Below are positions 9,400-18,684 of a stretch of 64,000 nucleotides of DNA, piece by piece. The notes below the pieces were generated by a model that saw nothing but the letters and a program-made list of their open reading frames with translations, did no database searches and was not told where the DNA came from. The position numbers and the translations under genes are program-made. The stretch is from an uncultured Mucilaginibacter sp. (GTDB taxonomy: Bacteria; Bacteroidota; Bacteroidia; Sphingobacteriales; Sphingobacteriaceae), in the NCBI GenBank assembly GCA_913775265.1, contig CAJYJH010000033.1, positions 333,329 through 397,328 of the forward strand. Direction: 5' to 3'. How positions within the stretch are numbered: position 1 is the first letter of the stretch; each line of letters begins with the position of its first letter.

Positions 9400-9936
9400 A
9401 TGAGCAGCACTAAATTTATATTAGGTTGTTTTGACGATCCGGACCAGATGATGGATGGTATCGGCAAGCTACAGAAAAACAGTATTCCAATTTACGATGT
9501 GTATTCACCAATGCCTATTCACGGTATTGAAGCTAAATTGGGTGTTAAAGAATCTCGTTTAGGTTACGCTGCCTTTTGCTTTGGGTGTTTAGGCGCAACA
9601 GTAATCTTCAGCATTGTTTATTATACGCTGGTACATGACTGGCCTATGAACATAGGTGGAAAGCCACACTTTGCCATGCCTAACTTTGTGCCGTTTACGT
9701 TTGAGTGGACCATCCTGTTTACAGCTTTTGGTATGGTGTTAACCTTTTTCTTCGCAACACACCTTGCTCCCGGCCGTGCACCACGTGTAATGGACCTGCG
9801 TGCAACAGACGATCGTTTCGTAATTGCTATTGACGCCAAAGGAAACGTACCTCACGACGATATTACCAAAATATTAAAAGACGCCGGTGCTGTTGAAGTA
9901 AAGCACAACGAAAGGAAATATGTTAGCTATGAGTAA
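9400..9936 (+). CDS. actD: Alternative complex III subunit ActD (DUF3341)
   Basis: 178 residues with two membrane helices (about 55-78 and 99-121) flanked by a soluble N-terminal domain with FDDPDQMMDGIGKL, typical of DUF3341. In the complex it is a peripheral membrane subunit without cofactors. Its last codons overlap the start of actE, which suggests coupled translation. Confidence 0.92.
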   Translation: MSSTKFILGCFDDPDQMMDGIGKLQKNSIPIYDVYSPMPIHGIEAKLGVKESRLGYAAFCFGCLGATVIFSIVYYTLVHDWPMNIGGKPHFAMPNFVPFTFEWTILFTAFGMVLTFFFATHLAPGRAPRVMDLRATDDRFVIAIDAKGNVPHDDITKILKDAGAVEVKHNERKYVSYE

Positions 9937-10501
9937 GATTAAGATATTTGGTGCAACAATAATGGCTGTTGCTGCTATGGTAGCTACATCCTGCAAAGAC
10001 AAAAGAAGCACCGGCTGGCAATATGCTCCCAACATGTATGAGCACATTGCTTACGAATACGATCAAAAAAACGATAATTTTAAAGACGGTAAAACTGCAC
10101 AGTTGCCACCGGCTGGTACTATACCGGTAGGGTTTACGCGTTTTGATTATCCTAACACTCGCGCAGGTTACGACCAATCGAGTGTAGAGGTGAAAAATAT
10201 GCTTGCGCAAACGCAAGCCAACTATGCCGAAGGTAAAAACCTTTACGAACACTTCTGTTCTCCGTGCCATGGTTTAACCGGCCAGGGCGACGGTACAGTA
10301 GTTCAACATGGTTATCCGGCCCCGCCTTCGTACTCAACAGGTACGTCATCACGTGGAGGCGCCATGAAAGACCTTACTGACGGTAAAATTTATCATACCA
10401 TTACTTATGGTGTAAACGCTATGGGCTCATACGCTTCGCAACTGGCCCCCGAAGAGCGCTGGAAAGTAATTATGTATGTTCACCATTTGCAAACCTTATA
10501 A
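9929..10501 (+). CDS. actE: Alternative complex III subunit ActE, monoheme cytochrome c lipoprotein
   Basis: 190 residues from the ATG at 9929. An ATG at 9920 is also in frame, but the later one gives the compact lipoprotein signal MSKIKIFGATIMAVAAMVAT with lipobox cysteine 22 (TSC). An AAAGGAAA stretch lies just upstream, inside actD. One heme motif, CSPCH, spans 110-114 and is followed by GLTGQGDG; a conserved methionine region (NAMGSYASQL) near the C-terminus could supply the axial ligand. It overlaps the end of actD by 8 bases. The role is lipid-anchored electron exit from ACIII. Confidence 0.92.
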   Translation: MSKIKIFGATIMAVAAMVATSCKDKRSTGWQYAPNMYEHIAYEYDQKNDNFKDGKTAQLPPAGTIPVGFTRFDYPNTRAGYDQSSVEVKNMLAQTQANYAEGKNLYEHFCSPCHGLTGQGDGTVVQHGYPAPPSYSTGTSSRGGAMKDLTDGKIYHTITYGVNAMGSYASQLAPEERWKVIMYVHHLQTL

Positions 10502-10514
10502 TTATTAAGCTTAA

Positions 10515-11786
10515 ATGAGCACTCATCAACATAGTTTTGACGAACGATTTGAATTTGCCGGTAAAGCCAAAACCTTTAGCCTTGCTGCTATTGTAATAGG
10601 TGTGATTGGCATATTGTACGGATTTTTGGTAGATGGCAGTGAGCATCACACTGTTCGTACTTTTTCTAACCTGCTGCTTATGAGCTACTACTTTGTAGGT
10701 GTTTGTGTAGCCGGTGTTTTCTTCCTGGCTTATCAGTACATGGCTCAATCGGGTTGGTCTGTTAGCTTTTTACGCATCCCCCAGGCGTTTGCCAAGGTAT
10801 TAGGTATAGCTGTAGTCTTCTTACTCGTTGTAGTAGCGGCCGGATTACTGTTAAAGCACGAGGAAATGCACGAAGGCCATAAGGTGATGGCCCCCTATTT
10901 GTATGCGCACTGGGCAACCCCGGGTTTAACGGATCCTAAAAGTGAGATTTACGATAGCATCATAGCCGGTAAATCAGCTTTTCTTAATATTCCCTTTTTC
11001 TATGGCACTCTGGTTATATTTTTAGGGTTATACACGTACTTCGGTAGCTTATTGGTAAAGTATTCGAACAATGAAGACGCTTTGGGAGGAATGGTTAATT
11101 ATAACAAAAGCTTCAAAATTTCGGCTATCTTCTTAGTTATCTTCGGTTTTACTTTCCCTATATATGCTTTTGGTACCATCATGTCTTTAGAGGCACACTG
11201 GTTCTCAACTATGTTTGGGTGGTATAACTTAGCGGCTGTGCACGTTAGTGGATTAGCAGTTATTGCTTTAACATTAATTATCCTAAAGCAAAACGGTTAC
11301 TTCTCTTGGGTTAATGAGAGTCACTTACAAGATTTGGGTAAAGTAATTTTCGGTTTCTCTATTTTCTGGACTTACGTTTGGTTTGCACAATTCTTTCTGA
11401 CGTGGTATGCCAACATGCCCGAGGAAAGCGTTTATTTCTACAAACGTTGGGAGCCTGAATACAAATGGTGGTTCTGGTTAAACATAGGCTTAAACTTTGT
11501 CGCTCCATTGTTCATGTTGATGAAGAATGATGACAAACGCTCAATGACACGCATGAAGATTGCCTGTATCATTATCATCATTGGCCACTGGTTAGATTAT
11601 TATCTGATGATCATGCCAGGTACTATGGAGAATCACAGAGAATTTGGTATCACAGAGCTTTTCACTTTTATAGGTTTTGCCGGTTTGTTTACTTTCCTGA
11701 TGCTGTCAGCTTTAAGTAAGTTTGAGTCGCTTATCCCTAAAAAGCATCCATTCCTGGAGGAAAGCCTTCATCACCACATTCAATAA
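10515..11786 (+). CDS. actF: Alternative complex III subunit ActF, NrfD-like membrane protein
   Basis: 423 residues with about ten membrane helices, paralogous to ActC but shorter. Recognisable stretches are LAYQYMAQSGWSVSF, WFAQFFLTWYANMPEE and WWFWLNIGLNFVAPLFML. In the complex ActF packs against ActC and may contribute a proton channel. It follows actE by 13 bases and precedes coxB by 46 bases without a terminator, so ACIII and the oxidase are probably transcribed together, consistent with the known ACIII-oxidase supercomplex. Confidence 0.93.
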   Translation: MSTHQHSFDERFEFAGKAKTFSLAAIVIGVIGILYGFLVDGSEHHTVRTFSNLLLMSYYFVGVCVAGVFFLAYQYMAQSGWSVSFLRIPQAFAKVLGIAVVFLLVVVAAGLLLKHEEMHEGHKVMAPYLYAHWATPGLTDPKSEIYDSIIAGKSAFLNIPFFYGTLVIFLGLYTYFGSLLVKYSNNEDALGGMVNYNKSFKISAIFLVIFGFTFPIYAFGTIMSLEAHWFSTMFGWYNLAAVHVSGLAVIALTLIILKQNGYFSWVNESHLQDLGKVIFGFSIFWTYVWFAQFFLTWYANMPEESVYFYKRWEPEYKWWFWLNIGLNFVAPLFMLMKNDDKRSMTRMKIACIIIIIGHWLDYYLMIMPGTMENHREFGITELFTFIGFAGLFTFLMLSALSKFESLIPKKHPFLEESLHHHIQ

Positions 11787-11832
11787 TTGCTAACTTTGTA
11801 ATCTTATATAGAATACCAAACCACTGATACAA

Positions 11833-13044
11833 ATGGCATTCAAGCATCTAATAAATTTAAAGAAATTTTCCTCGCTCGTTGCGATGTTCCTGTTGCTGGG
11901 TACTAACCTGGTAATGGCGCAGGCAACAAGCTCAAACGCCACTGCTACCGATAGCGGCGATACTTCAGCCCAATCGGCTGGTATGTGGGCATCGGTTGGC
12001 TACTATACCTTACTTTTCTTGATTGTTTGTGTAGTGGTTGCGGTAGTAGGCAAAATATTAAAAGTATATGACCTCACGCTGCAAATGCAGGGCAGGAGAG
12101 GTATCAATTGGAACAATGTGATGGCTACCGGTTTCCTGATCTTTTTGATTGCAGGCATCATCGGAGTATATTATTCGTTTACCGAACAAGGCAGCATGAT
12201 TTTAGGTCCGGCCTCGTCTGTACATGGTAAAACATTGGATACTATGTTCTGGACTACCTTTGGTATCACATTTGTTGTTTTCTTAGGTACACAGATTTTG
12301 CTTTTCACCTTCTTATTTAAGTACAAAGGGTCTGACAAACGTAAAGCTTACTATTATCCACACAACAACACCATTGAGAAAATTTGGACTGTAGCTCCTG
12401 CTATTGTGTTGACAGTGTTAGTAGTATTCGGTTTCTTAACCTGGAGAAAAATTACCAACACTGTTGATGCTAAAGGCGAGGTTGCATCGTTAAATGTAGA
12501 CGTAACCGGTCACCAGTTTGCCTGGGAACTGCGTTACCCTGGTAAAGACGGAAAGTTGGGCAAGAAACAATCAAAGTTAGTGAGCGGCACTAACAAACTC
12601 GGTATTAACTTTGAAGATAAAAACAGCTTCGATGATTTAGCAGCAGACACACTGGTGCTGCCTGTTAATAAGTCTGTACGTTTGAATATCATCGCTCAGG
12701 ACGTTATCCATAGTGTATACATGCCTAATTTCCGGGTACAAATAAACGCTGTACCAGGTTTACCTACCTACTTCAAATTTACTCCAACCAAAACTACCGC
12801 GCAAATGCGTGCAGATTTGGATCAACCAGACTTTAATTACCACTTATACTGTAATAAGATTTGTGGAGGAAGCCATTACAACATGCAGAAAATTGTATTG
12901 GTAGTATCACAAGCTGAATATCAAAATTGGTTAGCTAATCAAAAGCCTTACTTGAGCGATCAGTTAAAAAAGGAATTAAAATTAGCGGATAATACGCTTT
13001 ACAAGCAATACCAATTACAAAACAGTTTAGCTTCAAATAATTAA
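11833..13044 (+). CDS. coxB: Cytochrome c oxidase subunit II (CuA subunit)
   Basis: 403 residues. A signal peptide ends near NLVMAQA. Four hydrophobic helices (about 54-76, 95-113, 136-160, 183-205) precede the periplasmic cupredoxin domain, more than the usual two, as is common in this phylum. The CuA ligands are present: the His in DVIHSVYMPNF and the motif CNKICGGSHYNM with Cys, Cys, His and Met. GHQFAWELRYPG is the family signature. There is no C-terminal cytochrome c domain, so electrons must come from separate hemes such as ActA/ActE. Fifteen bases separate it from coxA. Confidence 0.95.
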   Translation: MAFKHLINLKKFSSLVAMFLLLGTNLVMAQATSSNATATDSGDTSAQSAGMWASVGYYTLLFLIVCVVVAVVGKILKVYDLTLQMQGRRGINWNNVMATGFLIFLIAGIIGVYYSFTEQGSMILGPASSVHGKTLDTMFWTTFGITFVVFLGTQILLFTFLFKYKGSDKRKAYYYPHNNTIEKIWTVAPAIVLTVLVVFGFLTWRKITNTVDAKGEVASLNVDVTGHQFAWELRYPGKDGKLGKKQSKLVSGTNKLGINFEDKNSFDDLAADTLVLPVNKSVRLNIIAQDVIHSVYMPNFRVQINAVPGLPTYFKFTPTKTTAQMRADLDQPDFNYHLYCNKICGGSHYNMQKIVLVVSQAEYQNWLANQKPYLSDQLKKELKLADNTLYKQYQLQNSLASNN

Positions 13045-13058
13045 TCAAGATAGCGATT

Positions 13059-14954
13059 ATGTCAACATTAGCAGTTCAGGATCACGGCGTAGGACAAGGA
13101 CATCATGATCACGATCACGGGCACCATCATCATGAAACGTTTCTGACTAAATACATCTTTAGCCAGGATCATAAGATGATTGCCAAGCAATTTCTTATTA
13201 CCGGTATCATTATGGCTGTTATTGCCATGGTACTTTCTATACTTTTTCGTATACAGTTAGCATACCCTGAAAAGGCATTTCCTTTCCTGGAAACTTTGTT
13301 AGGTCGCTTTGCACCGGGCGGTCGTTTAGACACTAACTTTTATTTATCGTTGGTAACTATTCACGGTACCATCATGGTATTCTTTGTACTAACTGCCGGA
13401 TTGAGCGGTACTTTTAGTAACCTGTTAATTCCATACCAACTAGGAGCGCGCGATATGGCGTCACCTTTCATGAACATGCTTTCGTACTGGTTATTCTTTA
13501 TCGCCAGCGTAATCATGTTAGGGTCTTTCTTTACCGAAAAGGGTCCTGCCGGACCAGGCTGGACTATTTATCCGCCTTTGTCAGCGCTTCCCAAAGCAAT
13601 GCCGGGTTCTGGTATGGGTATGACCTTATGGTTGATTAGTATGGTATTATTTGTTGCCTCCCAGTTATTAGGCGGTATCAATTATGTGAGTACTATCTTA
13701 AACATGCGTACAAAAGGTATGGATCTTTGGAAAATGCCGTTAACTATCTGGGCATTCTTCCTAACCGCTATCTTGGGCGTATTAGCTTTCCCTGTGTTGG
13801 TTGCTGGTGTTGTTTTATTGATCTTCGACCGCAGCTTCGGTACAAGCTTCTACTTGTCAGACATTGTTATCCAAAATCAGCAAACTACCTTCGAGGGTGG
13901 TAGCCCGATTTTATTCCAGCACTTATTCTGGTTCTTGGGTCACCCTGAGGTATACATTGTAATTATGCCTGCTTTGGGTATCTCTTCTGAGGTTATCGCT
14001 ACAAACTCACGTAAGCCAATCTTCGGTTACCATGCAATGGTTTACTCATTAATTGGTATCACTGTTTTATCGTTCATTGTATGGGGTCACCATATGTTCG
14101 TTACCGGTATGAACCCATTCCTGGGTGGTGTGTTCATGATTACCACGTTAATCATTGCGGTACCATCGGCGGTTAAAACGTTTAACTACCTGGCTACCTT
14201 ATGGCGTGGTAACATTCGCTTTACGCCGGCGATGTTGTTTGCTATTGGTTTAGTATCATTCTTTATCTCAGGTGGTATCACTGGTATCTTTTTAGGTAAC
14301 GCTGCGTTAGACATCAACTTACACGATACCTATTTTGTTGTTGCTCACTTCCACCTGGTAATGGGTTCAGCAGCTATATTTGGTATGCTAGCAGGTGTTT
14401 ATCATTGGTTCCCTAAAATGTTCGGTCGTATGATGGATACCAAATTAGGTTACTTACACTTTTGGTTAACTTTTATCGGTGCTTACCTGGTATTTTTCCC
14501 AATGCACTTTATGGGCTTAGATGGTGTACCTCGTCGTTACTATTCATTCACCGAAATTGAGTCTTTAAAACAGTGGGTGTCAGTTAACACCTTTATCACT
14601 TGGGCGGCCATATTATCGGCTTTAGCGCAAGTAGCGTTCTTGTGGAACTTCTTCTATTCGATTTTCTTCGGAGAGAAAGCTCCTCAAAACCCTTGGGGTT
14701 CTACCACTATCGAGTGGACTACACCTGTAGAGCATATCCATGGTAATTGGCCTGGTGAAATACCAACCGTATACCGCTGGCCATATGATTACAGCAAACC
14801 AGGTCACGATACTGACTTTATTCCGCAGACTACGCCTTTTTCTCAAACATTAGCGTCTAACCTGCCTCACGATTTTGAAGATAATCCGGTGAGTTTAGAA
14901 GAACATAAACAGTGGGTAAATACCCAACGTTCAAGTGAAAAAGAGGTAAAATAG
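13059..14954 (+). CDS. coxA: Cytochrome c oxidase subunit I, A1-type heme-copper oxidase
   Basis: 631 residues with 12 or more helices. Heme and copper ligands are visible: His102 in TIHGTIMV; His295 in LGHPEVY with Glu297 (the A1-type signature); His344-His345 in GHHMF; His430 and His432 in VVAHFHLVMG. The N-terminus before the first helix is unusually histidine-rich (HHDHDHGHHHHE, about residues 15-27), which could bind metal. The enzyme reduces oxygen to water with proton pumping. A strong hairpin terminator lies 22 bases after the stop codon. Confidence 0.96.
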   Translation: MSTLAVQDHGVGQGHHDHDHGHHHHETFLTKYIFSQDHKMIAKQFLITGIIMAVIAMVLSILFRIQLAYPEKAFPFLETLLGRFAPGGRLDTNFYLSLVTIHGTIMVFFVLTAGLSGTFSNLLIPYQLGARDMASPFMNMLSYWLFFIASVIMLGSFFTEKGPAGPGWTIYPPLSALPKAMPGSGMGMTLWLISMVLFVASQLLGGINYVSTILNMRTKGMDLWKMPLTIWAFFLTAILGVLAFPVLVAGVVLLIFDRSFGTSFYLSDIVIQNQQTTFEGGSPILFQHLFWFLGHPEVYIVIMPALGISSEVIATNSRKPIFGYHAMVYSLIGITVLSFIVWGHHMFVTGMNPFLGGVFMITTLIIAVPSAVKTFNYLATLWRGNIRFTPAMLFAIGLVSFFISGGITGIFLGNAALDINLHDTYFVVAHFHLVMGSAAIFGMLAGVYHWFPKMFGRMMDTKLGYLHFWLTFIGAYLVFFPMHFMGLDGVPRRYYSFTEIESLKQWVSVNTFITWAAILSALAQVAFLWNFFYSIFFGEKAPQNPWGSTTIEWTTPVEHIHGNWPGEIPTVYRWPYDYSKPGHDTDFIPQTTPFSQTLASNLPHDFEDNPVSLEEHKQWVNTQRSSEKEVK

Positions 14955-14976
14955 GTTACCTTTTCGATCTGATAAT

Positions 14977-15027
14977 TTAGGGTATCTGTACCGGAAAGCT
15001 TTCCAACACAGATACCCTAATTTTTTA
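14977..15027 (+). terminator. Strong intra-cluster terminator or attenuator between coxA and ctaA
   Basis: A perfect 13-bp stem (14977-14989 with 15008-15020) followed by six T residues. The ctaA ATG is only 9 bases beyond it and no good TAnnTTTG promoter is seen between coxA and ctaA, so the downstream genes may depend on read-through. Confidence 0.85.
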
Positions 15028-15035
15028 TAACTTAA

Positions 15036-16097
15036 ATGAGTGAAACAATCAAAAAAGCAAGATTTATACGGATCAACCTTATCACGATAATTTCGCTTTT
15101 TGTTTTAATTCTTGCGGGTGGTGTGGTACGTAGCTCCGGCTCAGGAATGGGCTGCCCGGATTGGCCAAAATGTTTTGGCCGTTATATACCACCGACTGAG
15201 GCAAGTGAATTGCCATCAGACTATAAACAAAACTACGTAGCCAAGAGGGAAAAAAAGAATCGGCGCTTTGCTAAAACGCTTGAAGCTTTCGGATACTCAC
15301 AGTTAGCTGAACGTATCAGAAACGATAAATCTATTCTGGTTCCTGAAGATTTTAACGCAGCCAGAACATGGACAGAGTACATCAACCGTTTAGTTGGGGC
15401 TTTGTCAGGCGTTTTCTTACTGCTTACAGCCGTGTATTCGTTTACCTATCGCCAAAGTAATATTTGGATACCGGTACTGAGTGTTCTCAATTTATTATTT
15501 GTTGTATTCCAGGCATGGTTGGGTTCAATCGTTGTATCAACCAATCTGGTTGATTGGATCGTTACGATTCATATGCTGCTGGCCATTGTAATCTTAGCTA
15601 TCTCCATTTATACATATCACTTAGCCAAAGTGATAGAAAAGCCGTTGTTGCCGACAAAGCCATTAATCAACGTTTTGACTATAGCGGCAGTTGTTTTAAG
15701 TGTTATTCAAATAACGCTTGGTACGGAGGTTAGGGAGAAGGTAGATGAGGTTGCCGATCGTTTCCAAGATGGTTATCGTAACCGGTGGATTAGCAACGTA
15801 GGCGAGATTTTTACCACTCACCGTGATATGGCATTGTTGGTAGTTGTGATTAACGTAATGATCTATGCATTGCTTCGTCGAAACTTCAACCGCCACTCTT
15901 TGCAGCAGCAACTGATGAGCTTTGTGTTTTTGCTGATTATTGCGCAAATAGGAGTAGGGGTTACATTATCTTATCAGGCTTTACCCCCAGTTGCGCAAGC
16001 TATGCACATTGTTTTAGCGACCTTAATATTTGGTGCTCAATTTTATTTATTGCTTAATTTGAAACGTTCAGAGAGATATACGGAGGTGCAGCGATGA
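15036..16097 (+). CDS. ctaA: Heme A synthase (COX15/CtaA family)
   Basis: 353 residues with about eight helices. The first periplasmic loop contains the cysteine pair C40/C46 in GCPDWPKCFG, and EYINRLVGALSG carries the family EYINR motif with the heme-binding glutamate region. It oxidises the C8 methyl of heme O to give heme A for CoxA. It overlaps ctaB by 4 bases (ATGA), so the two are translationally coupled. Confidence 0.93.
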   Translation: MSETIKKARFIRINLITIISLFVLILAGGVVRSSGSGMGCPDWPKCFGRYIPPTEASELPSDYKQNYVAKREKKNRRFAKTLEAFGYSQLAERIRNDKSILVPEDFNAARTWTEYINRLVGALSGVFLLLTAVYSFTYRQSNIWIPVLSVLNLLFVVFQAWLGSIVVSTNLVDWIVTIHMLLAIVILAISIYTYHLAKVIEKPLLPTKPLINVLTIAAVVLSVIQITLGTEVREKVDEVADRFQDGYRNRWISNVGEIFTTHRDMALLVVVINVMIYALLRRNFNRHSLQQQLMSFVFLLIIAQIGVGVTLSYQALPPVAQAMHIVLATLIFGAQFYLLLNLKRSERYTEVQR

Positions 16098-16984
16098 TCT
16101 GGAAGGATTTAATGAAGCTGGTCAAGTTCCGACTTACATTCTTGGTAGTTTTTTCCGCTTCCATTTCCTTTTTGATAGGTAGCCAGGTTAATTCTTTCCT
16201 CAATAACGGTGGTGTCCATGGCGATACCCACATTAATTGGGTTAACTGGCTTAAATTAATTGTTGGTGGGTTTCTCATCACAGGTGCGGCAAACGGCTTT
16301 AATGAAATAATAGAAAAAGATTTAGATCGCTTGATGGCCCGCACGGCAGATCGTCCTTTACCATCAGGCAGGATGACTAACGGGCAAGCGTTAGTGTTGA
16401 GTTTATTAATGGGTATATTTGGCACTTATCTGTTAGGAAGCCTTAATTTACTCACTGGTTTCTTATCGGTATTTGCCATAGTGCTTTACGCATTCGCTTA
16501 TACGCCGATGAAGCGTAAGTCACCTATATCAGTATTTGTAGGTGGTATACCTGGCGCCTTACCTCCTTTAATCGGTTATGTAGCAGCCAATCCAAAAATT
16601 GATGAGGTAGCTCTGATACTATTCGGTATACAGTTTTTTTGGCAACTACCACACTTTTGGGCTATTGCCTGGGTGTTGGATGACGACTATAAGCTTGCTG
16701 GTTTCCGGTTATTACCAACAGGTAAGCGCGACAAGGCAAGTGCAGTGATTGCGTTTGTGTTCACCCTCATTTTAATACCGGTGAGCCTGTTGCCAACAAT
16801 TTATGGTTATGGTGGCTATTTTGTTGGCGGGGTATCGTTAGTGTGTGGATTAATATTTTTATATCAGGCTTTTAATTTGATGCGCACGTTAGAAATTAAA
16901 GCAGCAAAACAATTAATGTTTGGTTCCTTTTTATATCTGCCTATTGTTCAGTTAATGTTTTTGTTTGATTTTATAGTGAAGTAA
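16094..16984 (+). CDS. ctaB: Protoheme IX farnesyltransferase (heme O synthase, CtaB/CyoE)
   Basis: 296 residues, UbiA superfamily with about eight helices. The prenyl-diphosphate motif NEIIEKDLDRLMARTADRPL (from N70) carries the two Asp residues, and the second motif is WVLDDDYKLAG. It makes heme O from heme B and farnesyl diphosphate, the substrate for CtaA encoded immediately upstream with a 4-base overlap. The stop is followed within one base by the next start. Confidence 0.95.
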   Translation: MIWKDLMKLVKFRLTFLVVFSASISFLIGSQVNSFLNNGGVHGDTHINWVNWLKLIVGGFLITGAANGFNEIIEKDLDRLMARTADRPLPSGRMTNGQALVLSLLMGIFGTYLLGSLNLLTGFLSVFAIVLYAFAYTPMKRKSPISVFVGGIPGALPPLIGYVAANPKIDEVALILFGIQFFWQLPHFWAIAWVLDDDYKLAGFRLLPTGKRDKASAVIAFVFTLILIPVSLLPTIYGYGGYFVGGVSLVCGLIFLYQAFNLMRTLEIKAAKQLMFGSFLYLPIVQLMFLFDFIVK

Positions 16985-16985
16985 G

Positions 16986-17567
16986 ATGAAGGCTCAGTTA
17001 CAGGATAAAGACAAATTAAACTTAGCGCCGAAGCGCTTTAACATGTGGATATTTATATTCACCTCATTTATGTTTTTTGCCGCGCTTACCAGTGGCTTTA
17101 TAGTTTATATTGGCGGTAAGGGGCACGCGCTAAGAACAGTAATGCCGCAGGCATTTGTTTACAGTACTGCGGTGATTGTATTGAGCAGCGTAACTATGTA
17201 CCTGGCGTCAAAGGCCGCTAAAGGCTTGCAGTTTGCCAAACAGCGCATGTTTTTATGGGCTACGTTCTTATTAGGCGTGTTGTTTTTAGTGCTGCAGGTT
17301 TATGCTTGGTATGTATTAACTTTTAAGATGGGTGTGTTTTTTGTTAACCCTAATGCATCACAATCTTTTATATATGTTTTTTCGGGTATGCACTTGCTAC
17401 ACATTTTGGGTGGTTTGGTGTTAATACTTATAAGCCTGGTGAGCGCGTACCGGAAAACGCCGCAGGTTATAAACTTGTTCCGGATGGAGATGTCCTCTAT
17501 TTTTTGGCATTTTGTCGATATTATATGGATTTATCTCTATGTTTTTTTACTTTTGAACCAGAATTAA
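16986..17567 (+). CDS. Heme-copper oxidase subunit III family protein (first copy)
   Basis: 193 residues with five helices. The C-terminal signature FWHFVDIIWIYLYVFLLL is that of cytochrome oxidase subunit III. It is shorter than the second copy at 17592 and quite different from it, so this is an old paired arrangement rather than a recent duplication. It is likely a structural subunit of the same oxidase, stabilising subunit I. It begins one base after ctaB. Confidence 0.88.
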   Translation: MKAQLQDKDKLNLAPKRFNMWIFIFTSFMFFAALTSGFIVYIGGKGHALRTVMPQAFVYSTAVIVLSSVTMYLASKAAKGLQFAKQRMFLWATFLLGVLFLVLQVYAWYVLTFKMGVFFVNPNASQSFIYVFSGMHLLHILGGLVLILISLVSAYRKTPQVINLFRMEMSSIFWHFVDIIWIYLYVFLLLNQN

Positions 17568-17591
17568 TCATCCTCTACACAATAAGTACAA

Positions 17592-18308
17592 ATGAGTACA
17601 ACAGCGGTTACATCACCTATAGATGAAGTAAAAACAACGCCATGGGCTGGCGGACGATCGCCGTTTTCGGTTGAATACGGCAAAATGATGATGTGGTTTT
17701 TCCTGTTATCAGACGCATTTACTTTTTCATCCTTATTAATTGCTTACGGCGCGTTGCGTTTTAGCTCTACCAGCTGGCCAGCTGCTGATCGTATATTTCA
17801 ATCGGTACCTGGTATGGTTGAGCATGGCGCTCCACTGGTGTTTGTAGGTATCATGACATTTATCCTCATCATGAGCTCTGTAACCATGGTTTTAGGCGTT
17901 GAAGCCGGACACCGTGGTGCTCGTAAAGAAGTTGCCGGCTGGTTAATTGCTACTGTAATTGGCGGTTTTATGTTCTTGGGCTGTCAGGCCTTAGAGTGGA
18001 GCCACTTATTTCACGAAGGCTTTAACTGGGGGAAAATTCCTCACGAAATCGGAGAGTTTTTCCCTGAGGGCGTAGCTCCATCAACAGTTTATACTCAACA
18101 ATTTGCTAACCTGTTCTTTACAATTACCGGTTTCCACGGTTTCCACGTGTTCAGCGGTGTTATTATTAACATCATCATCTTAATCAACGTTTTGGCTGGT
18201 ACTTATGATCGTCGTGGCAGTTACCTGATGGTTGAAAAGGTTGGTTTATACTGGCACTTTGTAGATCTTGTTTGGGTATTCGTGTTTACATTCTTCTATT
18301 TAGTTTAA
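17592..18308 (+). CDS. coxC: Cytochrome c oxidase subunit III (second copy)
   Basis: 238 residues with about six to seven helices; signatures are GFHGFHVFSGVIINI and GLYWHFVDLVWVFVFTFFY. It has the expected context between the first subunit-III-like gene and subunit IV. The role is structural, maintaining proton uptake and stability of subunit I. Confidence 0.92.
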   Translation: MSTTAVTSPIDEVKTTPWAGGRSPFSVEYGKMMMWFFLLSDAFTFSSLLIAYGALRFSSTSWPAADRIFQSVPGMVEHGAPLVFVGIMTFILIMSSVTMVLGVEAGHRGARKEVAGWLIATVIGGFMFLGCQALEWSHLFHEGFNWGKIPHEIGEFFPEGVAPSTVYTQQFANLFFTITGFHGFHVFSGVIINIIILINVLAGTYDRRGSYLMVEKVGLYWHFVDLVWVFVFTFFYLV

Positions 18309-18331
18309 TTACCTTTTAATCTGAGTTTATC

Positions 18332-18676
18332 ATGTCGTCAGAAACACATCATACACAAGAACACGATCATGCCGAGCATGACACCATGAGCCGCAAAAAG
18401 ATATGGCAGGTGTTTTTTGTGCTGTTAGGAATAACAGTAATAGAATTTATCATAGCGTTGTATATGGTTCCTAAAGGTATTATTCCTTTAACCATTGCTA
18501 ACCCGATATACATTATCTTAACGTTAGCTAAAGCGTTCTACATCGTGGCCTACTTTATGCATTTAAAGTTCGAAAAAATTGGCCTGATGTATTCGATCAT
18601 TGTTCCAACGTTGTTCATTATCGGTTTAATCCTGGTGCTTACCAACGAGAGTCATCACTGGGTTGACTTAAGGTAA
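18332..18676 (+). CDS. Cytochrome c oxidase subunit IV (small membrane subunit)
   Basis: 114 residues with three predicted helices, matching the bacterial cytochrome C oxidase subunit IV family (MVPKGIIPLTIANPIYIIL and YFMHLKFEK). The first 20 residues are rich in His, Asp and Glu (THHTQEHDHAEHD), echoing the histidine-rich N-terminus of CoxA in the same cluster. Eight bases separate it from the Sco-like gene. Confidence 0.88.
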   Translation: MSSETHHTQEHDHAEHDTMSRKKIWQVFFVLLGITVIEFIIALYMVPKGIIPLTIANPIYIILTLAKAFYIVAYFMHLKFEKIGLMYSIIVPTLFIIGLILVLTNESHHWVDLR

Positions 18677-18684
18677 GTTGCTCA

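Noticed and set aside
9920..9936. Frameshift between actD and actE
   Set aside because: Both proteins are complete in separate frames; the overlap is ordinary translational coupling.
16986..18308. Recent duplication of oxidase subunit III
   Set aside because: The two proteins differ in length and share only family motifs; the pair is an old arrangement.
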